From the NCBI GenBank assembly GCA_002716125.1, contig PAZH01000003.1, forward strand, positions 22,347-86,346: a stretch of DNA of 64,000 nt, written 5' to 3'. Below the pieces are notes generated by a model. That model searched no databases. It was not told the origin of the DNA and saw only the letters and a list, made by a program, of their open reading frames with translations. A program made the position numbers and the translations under genes. Positions within the stretch are counted from its first letter, which is position 1. Every line of letters starts with the position of its first letter. This DNA is from Rhodospirillaceae bacterium (lineage in GTDB: Bacteria; Pseudomonadota; Alphaproteobacteria; UBA8366). Below, piece after piece: positions 43,796-55,578 of this stretch.

Positions 43796-44613
43796 GCGAT
43801 ACGTTAAGAAAAATTTGCGACGACAAACGCATTCACATCGACGAATGCAAAGCAGAATGTTCGATCGAGGAAATGATCGAACGGGCCGCCTCTGCACCGA
43901 AAGTGCGTGGATTTGCGGACCGTCTCGAAACTTGTATTGCGGAAGGCCGGACGGGCCTTATCGCGGAAGTTAAGAAAGCATCACCCAGCAAGGGATTGAT
44001 TCGTCCGGACTTTGCACCTGTTGCGATCGCCCGAGCCTACGCGGCTGGCGGTGCCGCTTGCCTCTCAGTCCTAACCGACATTCCTTATTTTCAGGGGCAA
44101 AACGATTACTTGACGGCCGCCCGGACTGCGACCGACCTCCCGGTTCTTCGCAAGGATTTTATGCTGGATCCTTATCAAGTCTACGAAGCGCGCGCGATCG
44201 GTGCCGACTGCATTTTAATCATCATGGCCGCATTGGAAGACGAGACCGCGATTGAACTCTCGGAGTTGGCCACCACACTCGATATGGATGTATTGGTCGA
44301 AGTCCACGACGCGGCTGAGATGGAGCGGGCCCACGCGGTTGCTTCGCGACTGATCGGCATCAATAACCGAAATCTCAAGACCCTCGAAGTTGATATTGCG
44401 ACATCCGAGGCTCTCGCGGCACTCGCGCCGGAGGGCCGCATTCTGGTCGGCGAGAGTGGGCTGAATTCGCGTGCCGATCTGGACCGGATGGCGGCGGTCG
44501 GCGCGCACTGCGTTCTCGTCGGCGAATCGCTGATGCGCCAGGAAGACGTCGTACTTGCGACACAGAGGCTTTTGTTCGGTGATGCCACGCAAGTCGAGAT
44601 GAGCGCAGAATGA
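43792..44613 (+). CDS. trpC: indole-3-glycerol phosphate synthase
   Basis: [54 protein letters not shown]. Confidence 0.97.
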   Translation: MSDTLRKICDDKRIHIDECKAECSIEEMIERAASAPKVRGFADRLETCIAEGRTGLIAEVKKASPSKGLIRPDFAPVAIARAYAAGGAACLSVLTDIPYFQGQNDYLTAARTATDLPVLRKDFMLDPYQVYEARAIGADCILIIMAALEDETAIELSELATTLDMDVLVEVHDAAEMERAHAVASRLIGINNRNLKTLEVDIATSEALAALAPEGRILVGESGLNSRADLDRMAAVGAHCVLVGESLMRQEDVVLATQRLLFGDATQVEMSAE

Positions 44614-45086
44614 GCGGCCTCACGCACATCGATGCCGACGGGAATGCCGTTATGGTCGATGTCGGCGATAAAGCTTCGACATCACGGGTCGCGAGTGCGG
44701 CTTGCTCGGTCATTATGCAAGCGGAAACGATTGCCGCTATATCAGATGGAAACATCAAAAAGGGCGATGTCCTCTCCATTGCACAACTGGCGGGAATCAT
44801 GGGTTCGAAAAAGACCGCCGATCTCATTCCCTTATGCCATCCACTGGCACTCACCTCCTCGAAAGTCGAACTTCAGATAGATGCCAAGCGGAACGCCGTC
44901 GATATTACGGCCACTTGCAAAGTTGCAGGGCAAACAGGTGTCGAAATGGAAGCTCTCACGGCTGTATCCGTCGCTGCGCTGACGGTCTACGACATGTGTA
45001 AGGCCATCGACCGGGGAATGCAGATCACCGACATCCGCCTGACGCACAAATCCGGTGGAAAATCCGGTACGTTCGATGCAGCCTGA
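44610..45086 (+). CDS. moaC: cyclic pyranopterin monophosphate synthase MoaC
   Basis: [51 protein letters not shown]. Confidence 0.97.
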   Translation: MSGLTHIDADGNAVMVDVGDKASTSRVASAACSVIMQAETIAAISDGNIKKGDVLSIAQLAGIMGSKKTADLIPLCHPLALTSSKVELQIDAKRNAVDITATCKVAGQTGVEMEALTAVSVAALTVYDMCKAIDRGMQITDIRLTHKSGGKSGTFDAA

Positions 45087-45098
45087 CGGCAACGCGCA

Positions 45099-46313
45099 AT
45101 GATTTCAGTCTCAGAAGCGGAAGAACGCATCCTTTTGGCGATTTCGCCGATGCCGCTCGAACAAGTCGTGATTACCGACAGTTTCGGACGCGTCTCAGGG
45201 GAAGACATTCGCTCACGCCGCACACAGCCGCCTATGCCGGTTTCCGCAATGGACGGCTATGCTGTCCGCGCCGCAGATGTGGTTGGCACGCCAGTCGAAC
45301 TGCCGATTGTCGGTTACGCACCAGCCGGCGGGTCTTACGATAAATCCCTCAACGCTGGAGAAGCTGTCCGCATTTTTACCGGAGCACCTGTGCCGGAAGG
45401 CGCGGACGCAATTGTGATCCAAGAAGATACCGAACAGCGCGGCGAAACCGTGCTTGTTAACGAGGGCGCAAAGAGCGGTACCTATATCCGCCCGGCCGGC
45501 TTGGATTTTTCCGAAGATGATATCCTAATCCCGGCAGGCACGCGGATGACCGCGCGGCATGTCGGTTTGATGGCCGCCATGAACGTTCCCTGGATGATGG
45601 CACACCGACGACCCCGCGTCGCAATCCTAGCGACGGGCGATGAGATCGTGATGCCGGGCGATCCGGTTGGCCGAAACCAGATTGTCAGCTCGAGTACCAT
45701 CGCCCTCGCCGCCTTCGTCCAAGCGATGGGAGGCCATCCGGTTTTGCTCGGCATCGCTCCGGACGATCGAGACGGTCTCCGGCATATGGCGGCGGGAATC
45801 GTCGGAAACGACATACTTGTCACGACCGGCGGTGCATCTGTCGGAGATCACGACCTCGTTCAAGATGTCTTGAGCGATCGCGGTATGAATGTCGATTTCT
45901 GGCGAATTGCAATGCGCCCGGGGAAACCGCTTATGTTTGGCGAAATCGATCGTATTCCGGTTCTTGGTTTGCCCGGAAATCCTGTATCGAGCCTCGTTTG
46001 CGCGATGATTTTCTTGCGACCAATCCTCGCAAAAATGCAAGGGTTGAAAGACTTTGATCAAGATATCCATCGCATGGTCTCGGCATCCGATTTACCCGAG
46101 AACGATCGCCGACAAGATTATCTGCGAGCAACGATCGAGGGCGACGGAAGCCATGTCGAGACAGTCAGAGCGTTCTCGAAACAAGACAGCTCGATGATGG
46201 CTACGCTTACGAAATCCGACGCACTGATCATTCGTGAACCGCACGCGCCCGCGCTTGAGGCCGGCGAAAGCGTAGAGGTTCTCAAAATGCCTAGCGGTGT
46301 GTATTCCGGCTGA
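45099..46313 (+). CDS. moeA: molybdopterin molybdenumtransferase MoeA
   Basis: PPMPVSAMDGYAVRAAD; LATGDEIVMPGDP; VTTGGASVGDHD. Confidence 0.95.
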   Translation: MISVSEAEERILLAISPMPLEQVVITDSFGRVSGEDIRSRRTQPPMPVSAMDGYAVRAADVVGTPVELPIVGYAPAGGSYDKSLNAGEAVRIFTGAPVPEGADAIVIQEDTEQRGETVLVNEGAKSGTYIRPAGLDFSEDDILIPAGTRMTARHVGLMAAMNVPWMMAHRRPRVAILATGDEIVMPGDPVGRNQIVSSSTIALAAFVQAMGGHPVLLGIAPDDRDGLRHMAAGIVGNDILVTTGGASVGDHDLVQDVLSDRGMNVDFWRIAMRPGKPLMFGEIDRIPVLGLPGNPVSSLVCAMIFLRPILAKMQGLKDFDQDIHRMVSASDLPENDRRQDYLRATIEGDGSHVETVRAFSKQDSSMMATLTKSDALIIREPHAPALEAGESVEVLKMPSGVYSG

Positions 46314-46351
46314 ATTCGCGCGATTTTTCGAAGAATTCGCAAAAATGCCGG

Positions 46352-46380
46352 TTGACGCGTAAAAAGAACTAAACTAGAAC
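46352..46380 (+). promoter_or_regulatory. lexA promoter with SOS/LexA box GAACTAAACTAGAAC (46366..46380)
   Basis: GAAC-N7-GAAC, the reverse complement of the alphaproteobacterial GTTC-N7-GTTC box, upstream of lexA; TTGACG-N17-TAGAAC overlaps it. Confidence 0.85.
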
Positions 46381-46452
46381 AAATTGTGAGTTTACGTTTT
46401 GTTCGCACTGTGAGCGAAACGGACGCGCCGTAAAGAATCTTAAGGAACCGAC

Positions 46453-47160
46453 ATGTTAACGCGCAAACAACACCAATTGCTGATGTTCATTCATGATTGC
46501 ATGCAAAAACAAGGCGTGCCGCCGTCGTTCGACGAAATGAAGGATGCGTTGGAGTTAAAATCGAAGTCAGGCATCCATCGCCTCATAACAGGCCTGGAAG
46601 AGCGTGGATTCTTGCGTCGATTACCGCACCGCGCCCGTGCACTCGAGATTTTGCGCCTACCCGATAACATGGAACCAGGCGAGGTTCGCCCCCGCCCCGC
46701 TTTCTCACCCCGTTTGGTCGAAGTAACGAACGAGACCGTAACGCCAACCCCGCCGGTATCTCCGCCGGCCTACACGAATGCGATGCATTTGCCGCTCTAT
46801 GGCCGAATTGCCGCCGGCACCCCGATTGAAGCGCTTCGCGACGAATCGAACATGCTCGATGTGCCGCCTGACCTGGTCGGGAGTGGCGATCACTATGCGC
46901 TGGAGGTCGAAGGCGATTCGATGGTCGATGCCGGCATACACGACGGCGACTATGTAATTATTCAACGTTGCACGGATGCCGAAAACGGAACGATTGTTGT
47001 GGCGCTCGTCGACCGTGAGGAGGTGACACTCAAAAGGCTCCGCCGAAAAGGCGCCTCAATCGCCCTAGAACCAGCCAATATGAACTACGAGACCCGTATT
47101 TTCGGACCTGATCGCGTGCGGGTACAAGGTCGTCTCGTGGGACTCATCCGGAAGTATTAG
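46453..47160 (+). CDS. lexA: transcriptional repressor LexA
   Basis: [67 protein letters not shown]; protease S24 region [15 protein letters not shown]. Confidence 0.98.
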   Translation: MLTRKQHQLLMFIHDCMQKQGVPPSFDEMKDALELKSKSGIHRLITGLEERGFLRRLPHRARALEILRLPDNMEPGEVRPRPAFSPRLVEVTNETVTPTPPVSPPAYTNAMHLPLYGRIAAGTPIEALRDESNMLDVPPDLVGSGDHYALEVEGDSMVDAGIHDGDYVIIQRCTDAENGTIVVALVDREEVTLKRLRRKGASIALEPANMNYETRIFGPDRVRVQGRLVGLIRKY

Positions 47161-49223
47161 CGGTAGCCGCCCGTTTGCGTCCACGGGCGAACGCCGCGCG
47201 TCTCTGCGACCGTTACGACTGAGATATCACCTGCACGCAAATACACCGCGTGCGCACCCGATTTCCTCAATTGGCGCTTCGTTATACTGGGAATTTTCCC
47301 GTTGCAGACCGTTCGCCGCCACAACGGGGTCAGCACCAAGACTGCGCGCCGACAATCCTCTTCAAACGCACTTGGGTGTCGAACCAGAGAAATTTGATGC
47401 GGTCCGCGCGTATAAATGCAAGCGCTCCAGTCGCAACGAAGGCGATCTTGACCTCCAATTGCCCTCGCCCCAGATTGGCCGCTTTGTTCGAGCCATTTGT
47501 TTGCTGTAAAGGATTTTTGCGAACCGGTGCCGAACTTTAGCTGACCGTCTGCAAGGCGCACGGCAAATAATTTACCGCTTTCCGAAAATAGAATATCGGG
47601 CTTCGCAGCCAGACTGCCGCTGAAAAATCCGCAGAACATCGCAAGAATCCCGATGTATCGCCACTTTTGACGCATAAGGCACAACCAGATCCCGCCCAGA
47701 ACGACCAGCAAATATGGATACATTGGCATCTTCGATACGAGCGTGACGGCACCCGGCCAAGATGCGACCTCTTCCGCAATCGCCAGAACATTGCCTACAC
47801 CGAACGCCATCCATTCAAGCGGCATTGCCCCCAATCCAAATGGTATGGCCAAGCAACCGATAATCGCGGCCGGCATGATCCAAAACGCGGTCAAAGGAAC
47901 CGCTAGAAGATTGGCAATCAATCCATAGTGCGTTACCCGCCCGAAATGGAAGTATGCAATCGCACCAGTTGCCAGTCCGGCAACGACGGTCGTCACCGCG
48001 AGGCCCAATAGATAGATCGCTAGCTTGTGCCGAATTAGCATTGGTGCGGGAAGTCTTTCGCGAATGAGCGGCGCTGCGCTTTCGTAAAAAGCGACCAACG
48101 CGGTAACCGCTGCAAAAGACATCTGAAAACTTGCACTTAGTATGCTTTCCGGCCGCAGACAAAGCACGAATAGAGCTGCAAAGGCGACAAGGCGAAGCGA
48201 GATCGCTTCGCGGTCGAGCATGACGGCACACAGAACGAATGCGCCCATCACAAAGGCAAGTTGTGTCGGCAAAGACCCGCCCGAAATCAGCAGATACCCA
48301 AAACTCGCTACGAGCGCGGCGCCGGCAGCCCATTTCTTACAATCGATCCGCAATGAAACGCCCGGTATCAACACAAGAAAAAGCCGCACGACCGCGAAAA
48401 CGATACTCGTCACCAAGCCGATATGAAGCCCGGAAATAGCTAAGAGATGCGCCAATCCCGAATCGCGCATCGCGGATGTTATGTCTTTCGGTATTCGACT
48501 CCGGTCACCCGTTATTAGGGCGGTTACAACCGCACCTTCCGGGCCGGGTATTGTGTGTAATATCTTTTTAGACAGCGATTGTCTGAATTTTGCGATCGCG
48601 ATATTCGGTTCTTGCCATAAGTTAGACGGTTTGAGTGGTTCGACCTTCGTAAATCTCCCGACCGCGAAGGCTGTTGCGCCGATTTTTTTAAACCATGCGC
48701 TACGTTGAAAATCGAACGATCCCGGCGAAACGGGCGCGGGTAGCGGCAAAGCCTTGAGGCGTCCTCGCACGCGGTCGCCGATTTCAAACGCATTGGATGA
48801 AACAAGACGCAATTGGATGCGCTCAGGCACCAAATCTATGCCGCTTTTTTGCGCCCATTGCAGACGATCCAACGTCAAGCGCGGCCGTCCAGGGAAATCT
48901 TCAATCCGCACAATCCGTCCCGAAACCCCAATTGGCCCGATAGGCTTTGAAAGCTGCGGTGTCGCCACTTGATCGCTGCGAAATTTCGCGACTTCAAACC
49001 CAATGCTCGTGACCACTACGGCGATACAAACCAGGCATGGAAGCGGCATGCTGCGGAGGACGAATGCCGCCAAGAGAAATCCCAGCCCGACGCCAGCCGC
49101 AATGCCGGAAGCTGGTTCTGAAAAGAGGTTAAAATAGAGGCCAATGCCCCCGCCAAATAGAACGGGAAGCCACAATATCCAACGGTCGCGTTCCGCGTAT
49201 ATTTGAGACTTTAGCCAGAGCAT
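47157..49223 (-). CDS. ComEC/Rec2-family DNA internalization competence protein
   Basis: [82 protein letters not shown]. Confidence 0.92.
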   Translation of the reverse strand: MLWLKSQIYAERDRWILWLPVLFGGGIGLYFNLFSEPASGIAAGVGLGFLLAAFVLRSMPLPCLVCIAVVVTSIGFEVAKFRSDQVATPQLSKPIGPIGVSGRIVRIEDFPGRPRLTLDRLQWAQKSGIDLVPERIQLRLVSSNAFEIGDRVRGRLKALPLPAPVSPGSFDFQRSAWFKKIGATAFAVGRFTKVEPLKPSNLWQEPNIAIAKFRQSLSKKILHTIPGPEGAVVTALITGDRSRIPKDITSAMRDSGLAHLLAISGLHIGLVTSIVFAVVRLFLVLIPGVSLRIDCKKWAAGAALVASFGYLLISGGSLPTQLAFVMGAFVLCAVMLDREAISLRLVAFAALFVLCLRPESILSASFQMSFAAVTALVAFYESAAPLIRERLPAPMLIRHKLAIYLLGLAVTTVVAGLATGAIAYFHFGRVTHYGLIANLLAVPLTAFWIMPAAIIGCLAIPFGLGAMPLEWMAFGVGNVLAIAEEVASWPGAVTLVSKMPMYPYLLVVLGGIWLCLMRQKWRYIGILAMFCGFFSGSLAAKPDILFSESGKLFAVRLADGQLKFGTGSQKSFTANKWLEQSGQSGARAIGGQDRLRCDWSACIYTRGPHQISLVRHPSAFEEDCRRAVLVLTPLWRRTVCNGKIPSITKRQLRKSGAHAVYLRAGDISVVTVAETRGVRPWTQTGGYR

Positions 49224-49409
49224 AGGCTCTCTTTCGATCAGGCATATAATTTTAAAGTGTTATGTAATTTTGAAAACAATAATTAGATGAGTAACGGCCG
49301 CAGATGTGCGAGCCAGAAGCTCTTTTGCGGCCGGATTGTCGAGTGTTGGCGTTTCATGCTGCGCTATGCTACATCGCGGCGTCTTCGAGAACCGGCGAGT
49401 TGCCTCTAT

Positions 49410-50822
49410 ATGACCATCGTTACCCGTTTTCCTCCGTCTCCAACCGGTTCGTTGCATATCGGCAGCGCAAGAACGGCTCTTTTCAACTGGCTCTACGCGC
49501 GCCACCACGGCGGAAACTTTATCCTTCGAATTGAAGATACTGATCGGAAGCGATCGACCGCGGAGGCCGTTGAATCGATTTTTGATGGTCTACGCTGGCT
49601 CGACTTGGATTGGGACGGCGATGCCACCTTCCAGACAAGTAGTCTTGATCGCCATGCCGAAGTCGCGGCGCAACTTCTCGAGAATGGGCAAGCTTACAAA
49701 TGCTATTGCACGCCCGAAGAGCTTACGGAAATGCGCGAGAAGGCTAAAGCAGATGGCAAACGCGTCTTTTACGACAGAAGATGGCGTGATCGCGATCCAT
49801 CAAACGCACCGGAGGGTGTCGCGCCGGTCGTACGTGTCAAAATGCCGCTCGACGGCGAAACGACGATTTCGGACCTGGTTCAAGGCGATGTCACCGTCGC
49901 AAACGAACAATTAGACGACTTTATTCTCTTAAGAGCTGACGGTACGCCGACATATATGTTGTCTGTCGTTGTCGACGATCACGATGGCGGCGTGACACAT
50001 GTAATTCGTGGCGACGATCACCTCAACAATGCCTTCCGCCAATTCCATCTGTATCGTGCTGCAGGCTGGGAACCGCCCGCATTTGCCCATATTCCTCTGA
50101 TACATGGTGCTGATGGACAAAAACTCTCGAAACGCCACGGGGCGACCTCCGTCCAAGAATACCGTGCGGAAGGCGTTCTCGCACCTGCCCTATGCAACTA
50201 CCTGCTTCGTCTCGGATGGGCTCATGGCGACGAAGAGATTATCTCCCGCGACCAGGCAATCGAGTGGTTCGACCTGAAGGGCGTCGGCCGTGCACCCGCG
50301 CGATTTGATCCGGCGAAACTAGAAAACCTGAATGCGCACTATCTCCGGGAAATGCCGACGGAAGAACTCGTCGATCTTGTTTTGGATGCATATCGCGAAG
50401 AAGCGTTGGACTGCGACGAACAAATCGCCAAAAGCCGGATTACATCTGCGCTGCCACACCTCACACAAAGAGCAAAAAACACAACTGAACTTATTGATTC
50501 AGCTAATTTTTTACTCACTCAGCACACCTACCCTCTCGCGGAAGCCAAAGCGGAAAAGATGATTGCGTCCAGCCGGTCTGAAATCCAGGAAATCCGCAGT
50601 GCACTGAATGATCAGGAAGAATGGTCCGAAGAAGCGCTTAACGAAAGGCTCCGCGCCCTGGCAGAAAACCTTGAACTCGGTTTCGGCAAGTTAGCCCAGC
50701 CGCTTCGCGTTGCACTCACGGGCTCGACGGTATCGCCCGGAATATTCGATGTGATGACCATACTTGGTCGTACGGAGACCCTACGCCGTTTGGAACGCGT
50801 TCCGGATGGTGAAGCAGACTGA
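49410..50822 (+). CDS. gltX: glutamate--tRNA ligase
   Basis: MTIVTRFPPSPTGSLHIGSARTALFNWLYARHHGGNFILRIEDTDRKRST; DGQKLSKRHGATSV. Confidence 0.97.
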   Translation: MTIVTRFPPSPTGSLHIGSARTALFNWLYARHHGGNFILRIEDTDRKRSTAEAVESIFDGLRWLDLDWDGDATFQTSSLDRHAEVAAQLLENGQAYKCYCTPEELTEMREKAKADGKRVFYDRRWRDRDPSNAPEGVAPVVRVKMPLDGETTISDLVQGDVTVANEQLDDFILLRADGTPTYMLSVVVDDHDGGVTHVIRGDDHLNNAFRQFHLYRAAGWEPPAFAHIPLIHGADGQKLSKRHGATSVQEYRAEGVLAPALCNYLLRLGWAHGDEEIISRDQAIEWFDLKGVGRAPARFDPAKLENLNAHYLREMPTEELVDLVLDAYREEALDCDEQIAKSRITSALPHLTQRAKNTTELIDSANFLLTQHTYPLAEAKAEKMIASSRSEIQEIRSALNDQEEWSEEALNERLRALAENLELGFGKLAQPLRVALTGSTVSPGIFDVMTILGRTETLRRLERVPDGEAD

Positions 50823-50827
50823 GGACT

Positions 50828-50865
50828 TTGCCGAAATTCGACATAAATAGTATACTGCTCGGCAA
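50828..50865 (+). promoter_or_regulatory. putative gltA promoter (TTGCCG-N17-TATACT) with inverted repeat TTGCCGA-N24-TCGGCAA
   Basis: -35 at 50828..50833, -10 at 50851..50856; arms at 50828..50834 and 50859..50865. Confidence 0.5.
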
Positions 50866-50944
50866 GGTCGAAGCTTGAATTTAAAGGCGCTACCAAAGGC
50901 GTCGTTCGCTTCGAAAGCAAACAAATAACTCGGAAGGAGTCGGG

Positions 50945-52264
50945 ATGAGCTCAGATGCCAAAGAAGCCGCCACCAATGAATATGTGACAATGACTGACCA
51001 TAGTACGGGCAAGTCTTATGACCTGCCTGTCATGAACGGAACAGTCGGGCCGAAAGTCGTGGACGTGCGACCGTTTTATCGGGATACAGGGATGTTTACC
51101 TACGATCCCGGTTTTACGTCGACCGGCTCGTGCGAATCCAGCATTACCTATATCGATGGCGAAGCGGGCATTTTGATGCACCGGGGTTACCGCATCGAAG
51201 ATCTCTGTGAACACAGCGACTTCATGGAAGTCTGTTACTTGCTGCTGAACGGAGAGCTGCCTGATGCGGCGACCAAGAAAGAGTTTGAGACGACCATCAC
51301 CTATCATTCAATGCTCCACGAGCAATTGAATAACTTGTACCGCGGCTTCCGCCGCGATGCCCATCCGATGGCAATCATGGTTGGGGTCGTTGGCGCTTTG
51401 TCTGCCTTCTACCATGACTCAACGGATATCAACGATCCGGAACAACGGATGATCGCTTCGCACCGCTTGGTTGCGAAAATGCCGACGATCGCCGCTTGGG
51501 CCTATAAATACTCCATCGGCCAGCCGTTCATGTATCCGCGTAACGACATGTCTTATGCAGAGAACTTCCTGCAGATGATGTTCTCGGTGCCTTGCGAAGA
51601 CTACGTGGTCAATTCGGTCTTGGCGGCGGCGATGGATAAGATTTTCATCCTGCACGCAGACCATGAGCAGAACGCGTCGACATCAACCGTTCGCCTCGCC
51701 GGCTCGTCCGGCGCCAATCCGTTCGCGTGTATTGCGGCGGGAATTTCATCTCTGTGGGGGCCGTCGCACGGCGGTGCAAACGAAGCAGTCCTCAACATGC
51801 TTGGTGAGATTGGCTCGGCCGATAAGATCCCGGAGTACCTAGAGAAAGCCAAAGACCCGCAAGATAATTTCCGCCTCATGGGCTTTGGGCATCGTGTCTA
51901 TAAGAACTACGATCCTCGCGCAAAGGTCCTACAGTCGCACGCGCACAACGTTTTGGATGCGTTGGGTATTCGCGATGAGCCCCTTCTGAAAATGGCAATG
52001 GAGCTCGAGAAAATCGCGTTGGAAGACGATTACTTCGTCCAACGAAAGCTGTTCCCGAATGTGGATTTCTATTCGGGCATCATCCTGCGCGCGATGGGCT
52101 TCCCGGTTTCGATGTTCACCGTCCTGTTCGCACTTGCCCGAACGGTTGGCTGGATCGCTCAGTGGAAAGAAATGATTGAGGATCCGAGCCAGAAAATTGG
52201 CCGTCCTCGCCAGCTCTATACGGGTGAATACGACCGCGAATACGTACCGCTGGACAAACGTTAA
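50945..52264 (+). CDS. gltA: citrate synthase
   Basis: [78 protein letters not shown]. Confidence 0.98.
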   Translation: MSSDAKEAATNEYVTMTDHSTGKSYDLPVMNGTVGPKVVDVRPFYRDTGMFTYDPGFTSTGSCESSITYIDGEAGILMHRGYRIEDLCEHSDFMEVCYLLLNGELPDAATKKEFETTITYHSMLHEQLNNLYRGFRRDAHPMAIMVGVVGALSAFYHDSTDINDPEQRMIASHRLVAKMPTIAAWAYKYSIGQPFMYPRNDMSYAENFLQMMFSVPCEDYVVNSVLAAAMDKIFILHADHEQNASTSTVRLAGSSGANPFACIAAGISSLWGPSHGGANEAVLNMLGEIGSADKIPEYLEKAKDPQDNFRLMGFGHRVYKNYDPRAKVLQSHAHNVLDALGIRDEPLLKMAMELEKIALEDDYFVQRKLFPNVDFYSGIILRAMGFPVSMFTVLFALARTVGWIAQWKEMIEDPSQKIGRPRQLYTGEYDREYVPLDKR

Positions 52265-52286
52265 ACATACGTCTCGACTTCAAATA

Positions 52287-52316
52287 AGGCCGCCCTCATA
52301 TGGGCGGCCTTTTTTT
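52287..52316. terminator. Rho-independent terminator between convergent gltA and lpxB, possibly bidirectional
   Basis: AGGCCGCCC-TCATAT-GGGCGGCCT followed by a T run on the plus strand; weaker T-rich tail on the minus strand. Confidence 0.9.
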
Positions 52317-53487
52317 ATGGCAAATCAACCGATGTTTCCGGCGTCGAGACCTCAATTATATACTGCGCGGCCACCTCTGACGGTCGCCCTTCCGATGATG
52401 CCAATTGGCTAAGGTAAGGTCGAACCTGCTGAATTTGGGATTGGCCAGAAGCCGCCGAAAGTTCCCCAAGAATATCGGCTAACACATCTGGCGAACATTT
52501 TTCTTGCAGGCATTCAGGAACGATCTCTTTTCCAGCTAAAATATTGATAATATTTACATAATCGACTTTTATAAGACGACGAACGATAAACGCTGTCAGC
52601 GGACTCACTTTATAGGCGATAACGGTCGGTACTTCTGCCAACGCCGTCTCTAAAGCGACCGTTCCCGAGGCGGCTAGCGCTAGATTACTCGCCTTCATAG
52701 ATTGGTACTTCTCCAATGGCGTCGAGACGATTATCGGCGGCTCCGGCCAACCCGACACACCTTCCTCTACGAACGCTCGAATGGCCGGTACGGTCGGTAT
52801 TACGGCGAAGACATCGCCCCAAGCCGCACGATATCGTGCCAATGCCTCTCCAAATATGCTCAGGTGCCGCGCAACTTCGCCTCGCCGGCTCCCCGGCAAG
52901 ATGCAGATAAGTTTCTGATCACTATCGATCCCATGATCCTTCCGAAACGCACGATCATCGGCCTCTTGTACGCCGTACTCCAAGACGGGATGGCCAATGA
53001 ACTTCGACGCCAAGCCGACACGCTGAAAATAGGTAGGCTCAAATGGAAGAATGGTCAGAAGATGGTCGAAGTATTTCTTGAATTTGTGCACGCGTCCGGG
53101 ACGCCAAGCCCAGACCGTTGGCGCGACCACGTGGATTTTCGGTCCTTGGTAGCGCCCGACCAATTGTTTCACCACTCTGACCGTGAATGACGGTGAATCG
53201 ATCGTCACCACAGCGTCCGGGTTCTGTCGCACGATGTCGTCCGCGGTTTCTCTAATACGGCCGAGAATTCGCCAGAGATGAGGCAAGACCTCTACAAGGC
53301 CCATTACACTCAATTCCGAGATGGGAAATCGGCTTTGAAAACCAACCGACTCCATTGCCGGGCCACCCAAGCCGACAAACTCCACCCCCGAACCGTATTG
53401 GTTACGGATCGCCGTAATCAGTTTTTCACCAATTGCGTCACCAGAGGGCTCTCCGGCGATGACATATATCAGGCGCTCTCGAGCCAT
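52315..53487 (-). CDS. lpxB: lipid-A-disaccharide synthase
   Basis: IYVIAGEPSGDAIGEKLI; HVVAPTVWAWRPGRVHKFKKYFDHLLTILPFEP. Confidence 0.96.
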   Translation of the reverse strand: MARERLIYVIAGEPSGDAIGEKLITAIRNQYGSGVEFVGLGGPAMESVGFQSRFPISELSVMGLVEVLPHLWRILGRIRETADDIVRQNPDAVVTIDSPSFTVRVVKQLVGRYQGPKIHVVAPTVWAWRPGRVHKFKKYFDHLLTILPFEPTYFQRVGLASKFIGHPVLEYGVQEADDRAFRKDHGIDSDQKLICILPGSRRGEVARHLSIFGEALARYRAAWGDVFAVIPTVPAIRAFVEEGVSGWPEPPIIVSTPLEKYQSMKASNLALAASGTVALETALAEVPTVIAYKVSPLTAFIVRRLIKVDYVNIINILAGKEIVPECLQEKCSPDVLADILGELSAASGQSQIQQVRPYLSQLASSEGRPSEVAAQYIIEVSTPETSVDLP

Positions 53488-54308
53488 TTGTCCGGATCGA
53501 AGGAGAAAATGAATAATCCGAGTGAATCAGCAAGTGCTATCGTTTGTTCCCGGTCGACAAAAAGCGTATCGCTCGCATGGATCGCGATCCCCCGAATGCC
53601 GGCCTTATCGGCATTCTCTACCGTCTGCGGACCGATCGTCGGTAAATCCGCACGCTTCTCCTGTCCCGGCTTGGGCAACTTTACCAAGACACCGCCCGGT
53701 CCCTCTCTGTGAAGCGGACCACTCCGTTGGATCATCGCATCCGTTCCTTCGACGGCCTCAATCGCAATGACGATATTATCTTGTATAACAATCGATTGCC
53801 CAACATCCGCCGGCCCCAATGCAGTGAGGATCAAGCAACCACGCCGTATGTCTTGAAGGGCGATATCATCCGGTTCGCAACGACCCAGAGTGCCTTTGCT
53901 ATTCACACCCTCCTGCAGCAACTCATGCGGGCCGATCACTTTGAATCCAAAATCTTCAATCTGTCTTATGATGGCTTTGAGCAACCCGTCGTCGCCCATG
54001 ACGGACGAAGCACCCGCCTTCGCCAAAACACGTGCGGCCAAAGCATCGGGACGTAACGCTACGATTGACGGCCGTCTCACCGGACCGACCATGACAATTT
54101 CGTCGAGCTTTTCTTTGCGCGCAACCTCTAGCGCCTTTTGCGCCGCGCCTAGACGAAGCCACGTCTGAGGACTGTCACCGATAACGTCGGGGTCCGCTTG
54201 GCCTTCAATGGCGATCACATGGAACGGTCGCCCGCGTTCGCGGCAAATTTGGATCAATCGGCCCGGCAGTTCTCCGCCCCCGGCCAGAATGCCAAGTTTG
54301 CTATCCAT
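53469..54308 (-). CDS. lpxI: UDP-2,3-diacylglucosamine diphosphatase LpxI
   Basis: LGILAGGGELPGRLIQICRERGRPFHVIAIEGQADP; between lpxA and lpxB. Confidence 0.92.
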   Translation of the reverse strand: MDSKLGILAGGGELPGRLIQICRERGRPFHVIAIEGQADPDVIGDSPQTWLRLGAAQKALEVARKEKLDEIVMVGPVRRPSIVALRPDALAARVLAKAGASSVMGDDGLLKAIIRQIEDFGFKVIGPHELLQEGVNSKGTLGRCEPDDIALQDIRRGCLILTALGPADVGQSIVIQDNIVIAIEAVEGTDAMIQRSGPLHREGPGGVLVKLPKPGQEKRADLPTIGPQTVENADKAGIRGIAIHASDTLFVDREQTIALADSLGLFIFSFDPDKWLESA

Positions 54309-55098
54309 TCGCCGATTTTGGTTGTGTCAGACCGCGTTGCGATTCCGCGCGCATAAATTCAACGATCTCCATAACCGCTTCGACATCTGGAAATTGGTCG
54401 GCGACGTCTTCGATACGCTCACTCAACAAGCCTTCATCGGCAAACAGTTGGCGATAAGCAACTCGCAAGCTTTGGATTTCATCCTTCGAGAAGCCACGAC
54501 GCTTCAAACCGATCAAATTAAGCCCAGAGAGCCAAGCACGACCACCCATGACGGAGCCGTAGGGAATAATATCGTTCTCGACACCCGACATTCCGCCGAT
54601 CATTGCATGCCGTCCGATACGGCAAAATTGATGGATGGCAGCTAGCCCACCAATGATGGCGTAATCTTCGACAATCACATGCCCCGCCAATGTTGCGTTG
54701 TTGGCCATAATGACATGGCTCCCAACGATACAATCGTGTGCCACATGCGCGCCGACCATAAAGAGATTGTCGCTGCCAACTTGCGTCACCAGGCCGCCAC
54801 CTTCGGTCCCCGGATTCATCGTGACGTATTCACGCACGATGTTTCGGTCCCCAATACTGAGCGTAGACGTTTCACCGCCAAATTTTAGGTCTTGAGGCTG
54901 CAGCCCGATCGATGCGAATGGGAAAACTTTACAATCATCACCTATTGTCGTGTGCCCGCCGAGAACGACATGCGATTTTAGCTCCACCCGCGCGCCGATT
55001 TTCACATTCGGACCAATGCAGCAAAACGGTCCAATCTTCGCGCCTTCGCCGATCTGAGCCCCGCTCTCTATAACCGCTGTTGAGTGAATGTCGCTCAT
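54301..55098 (-). CDS. lpxA: acyl-ACP--UDP-N-acetylglucosamine O-acyltransferase
   Basis: Hexapeptide repeats; [43 protein letters not shown]. Confidence 0.96.
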   Translation of the reverse strand: MSDIHSTAVIESGAQIGEGAKIGPFCCIGPNVKIGARVELKSHVVLGGHTTIGDDCKVFPFASIGLQPQDLKFGGETSTLSIGDRNIVREYVTMNPGTEGGGLVTQVGSDNLFMVGAHVAHDCIVGSHVIMANNATLAGHVIVEDYAIIGGLAAIHQFCRIGRHAMIGGMSGVENDIIPYGSVMGGRAWLSGLNLIGLKRRGFSKDEIQSLRVAYRQLFADEGLLSERIEDVADQFPDVEAVMEIVEFMRAESQRGLTQPKSANG

Positions 55099-55574
55099 TG
55101 AACATCCGCAATCATTGCGGCGAAGGTCGCCTCCGACACGAGCTTACCGTCGACCAACGCTTTGCCCGTCAATTTCCAAACATTCCCGCGTTGACGCACT
55201 GTCTCGACCTCGAGATGCACAACGTCCCCAGGCACCACAGGCTTTCGGAAGCGCGCGTTATCGATCGACATGAAATAGACGACCTTGCCTTCCGATTCGA
55301 CGCCCGTACTGTGAACGACCAGCACCGCCGCTGTCTGCGCCATTGCCTCAATGATCAAGACACCGGGCATTATCGGTTGGACGGGAAAATGCCCTTGGAA
55401 ATGGGGCTCCGCCATACTCACGCACTTAATCCCCGTCGCACTCTTAGACGGAACGATATCAACGACTTTATCGATCATAAGAAACGGATACCGGTGCGGT
55501 ATCATTTCCATAATTCCGTTGATATCGACGACACTGCGTTCGGTGGCGTCAGAATTTTCGTTCGTATCGGACAC
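55095..55574 (-). CDS. fabZ: 3-hydroxyacyl-ACP dehydratase FabZ
   Basis: [46 protein letters not shown]. Confidence 0.96.
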   Translation of the reverse strand: MSDTNENSDATERSVVDINGIMEMIPHRYPFLMIDKVVDIVPSKSATGIKCVSMAEPHFQGHFPVQPIMPGVLIIEAMAQTAAVLVVHSTGVESEGKVVYFMSIDNARFRKPVVPGDVVHLEVETVRQRGNVWKLTGKALVDGKLVSEATFAAMIADVQ

Positions 55575-55578
55575 TTAT

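Noticed and set aside
46312-46340. Direct repeats GAATTCGC 21 bp apart after the moeA stop codon
   Set aside because: Only two 8-bp copies; could be chance and no function can be argued beyond the nearby LexA box.
47157-47160. 4-bp convergent overlap of the lexA and comEC stop codons
   Set aside because: Common in compact bacterial genomes.
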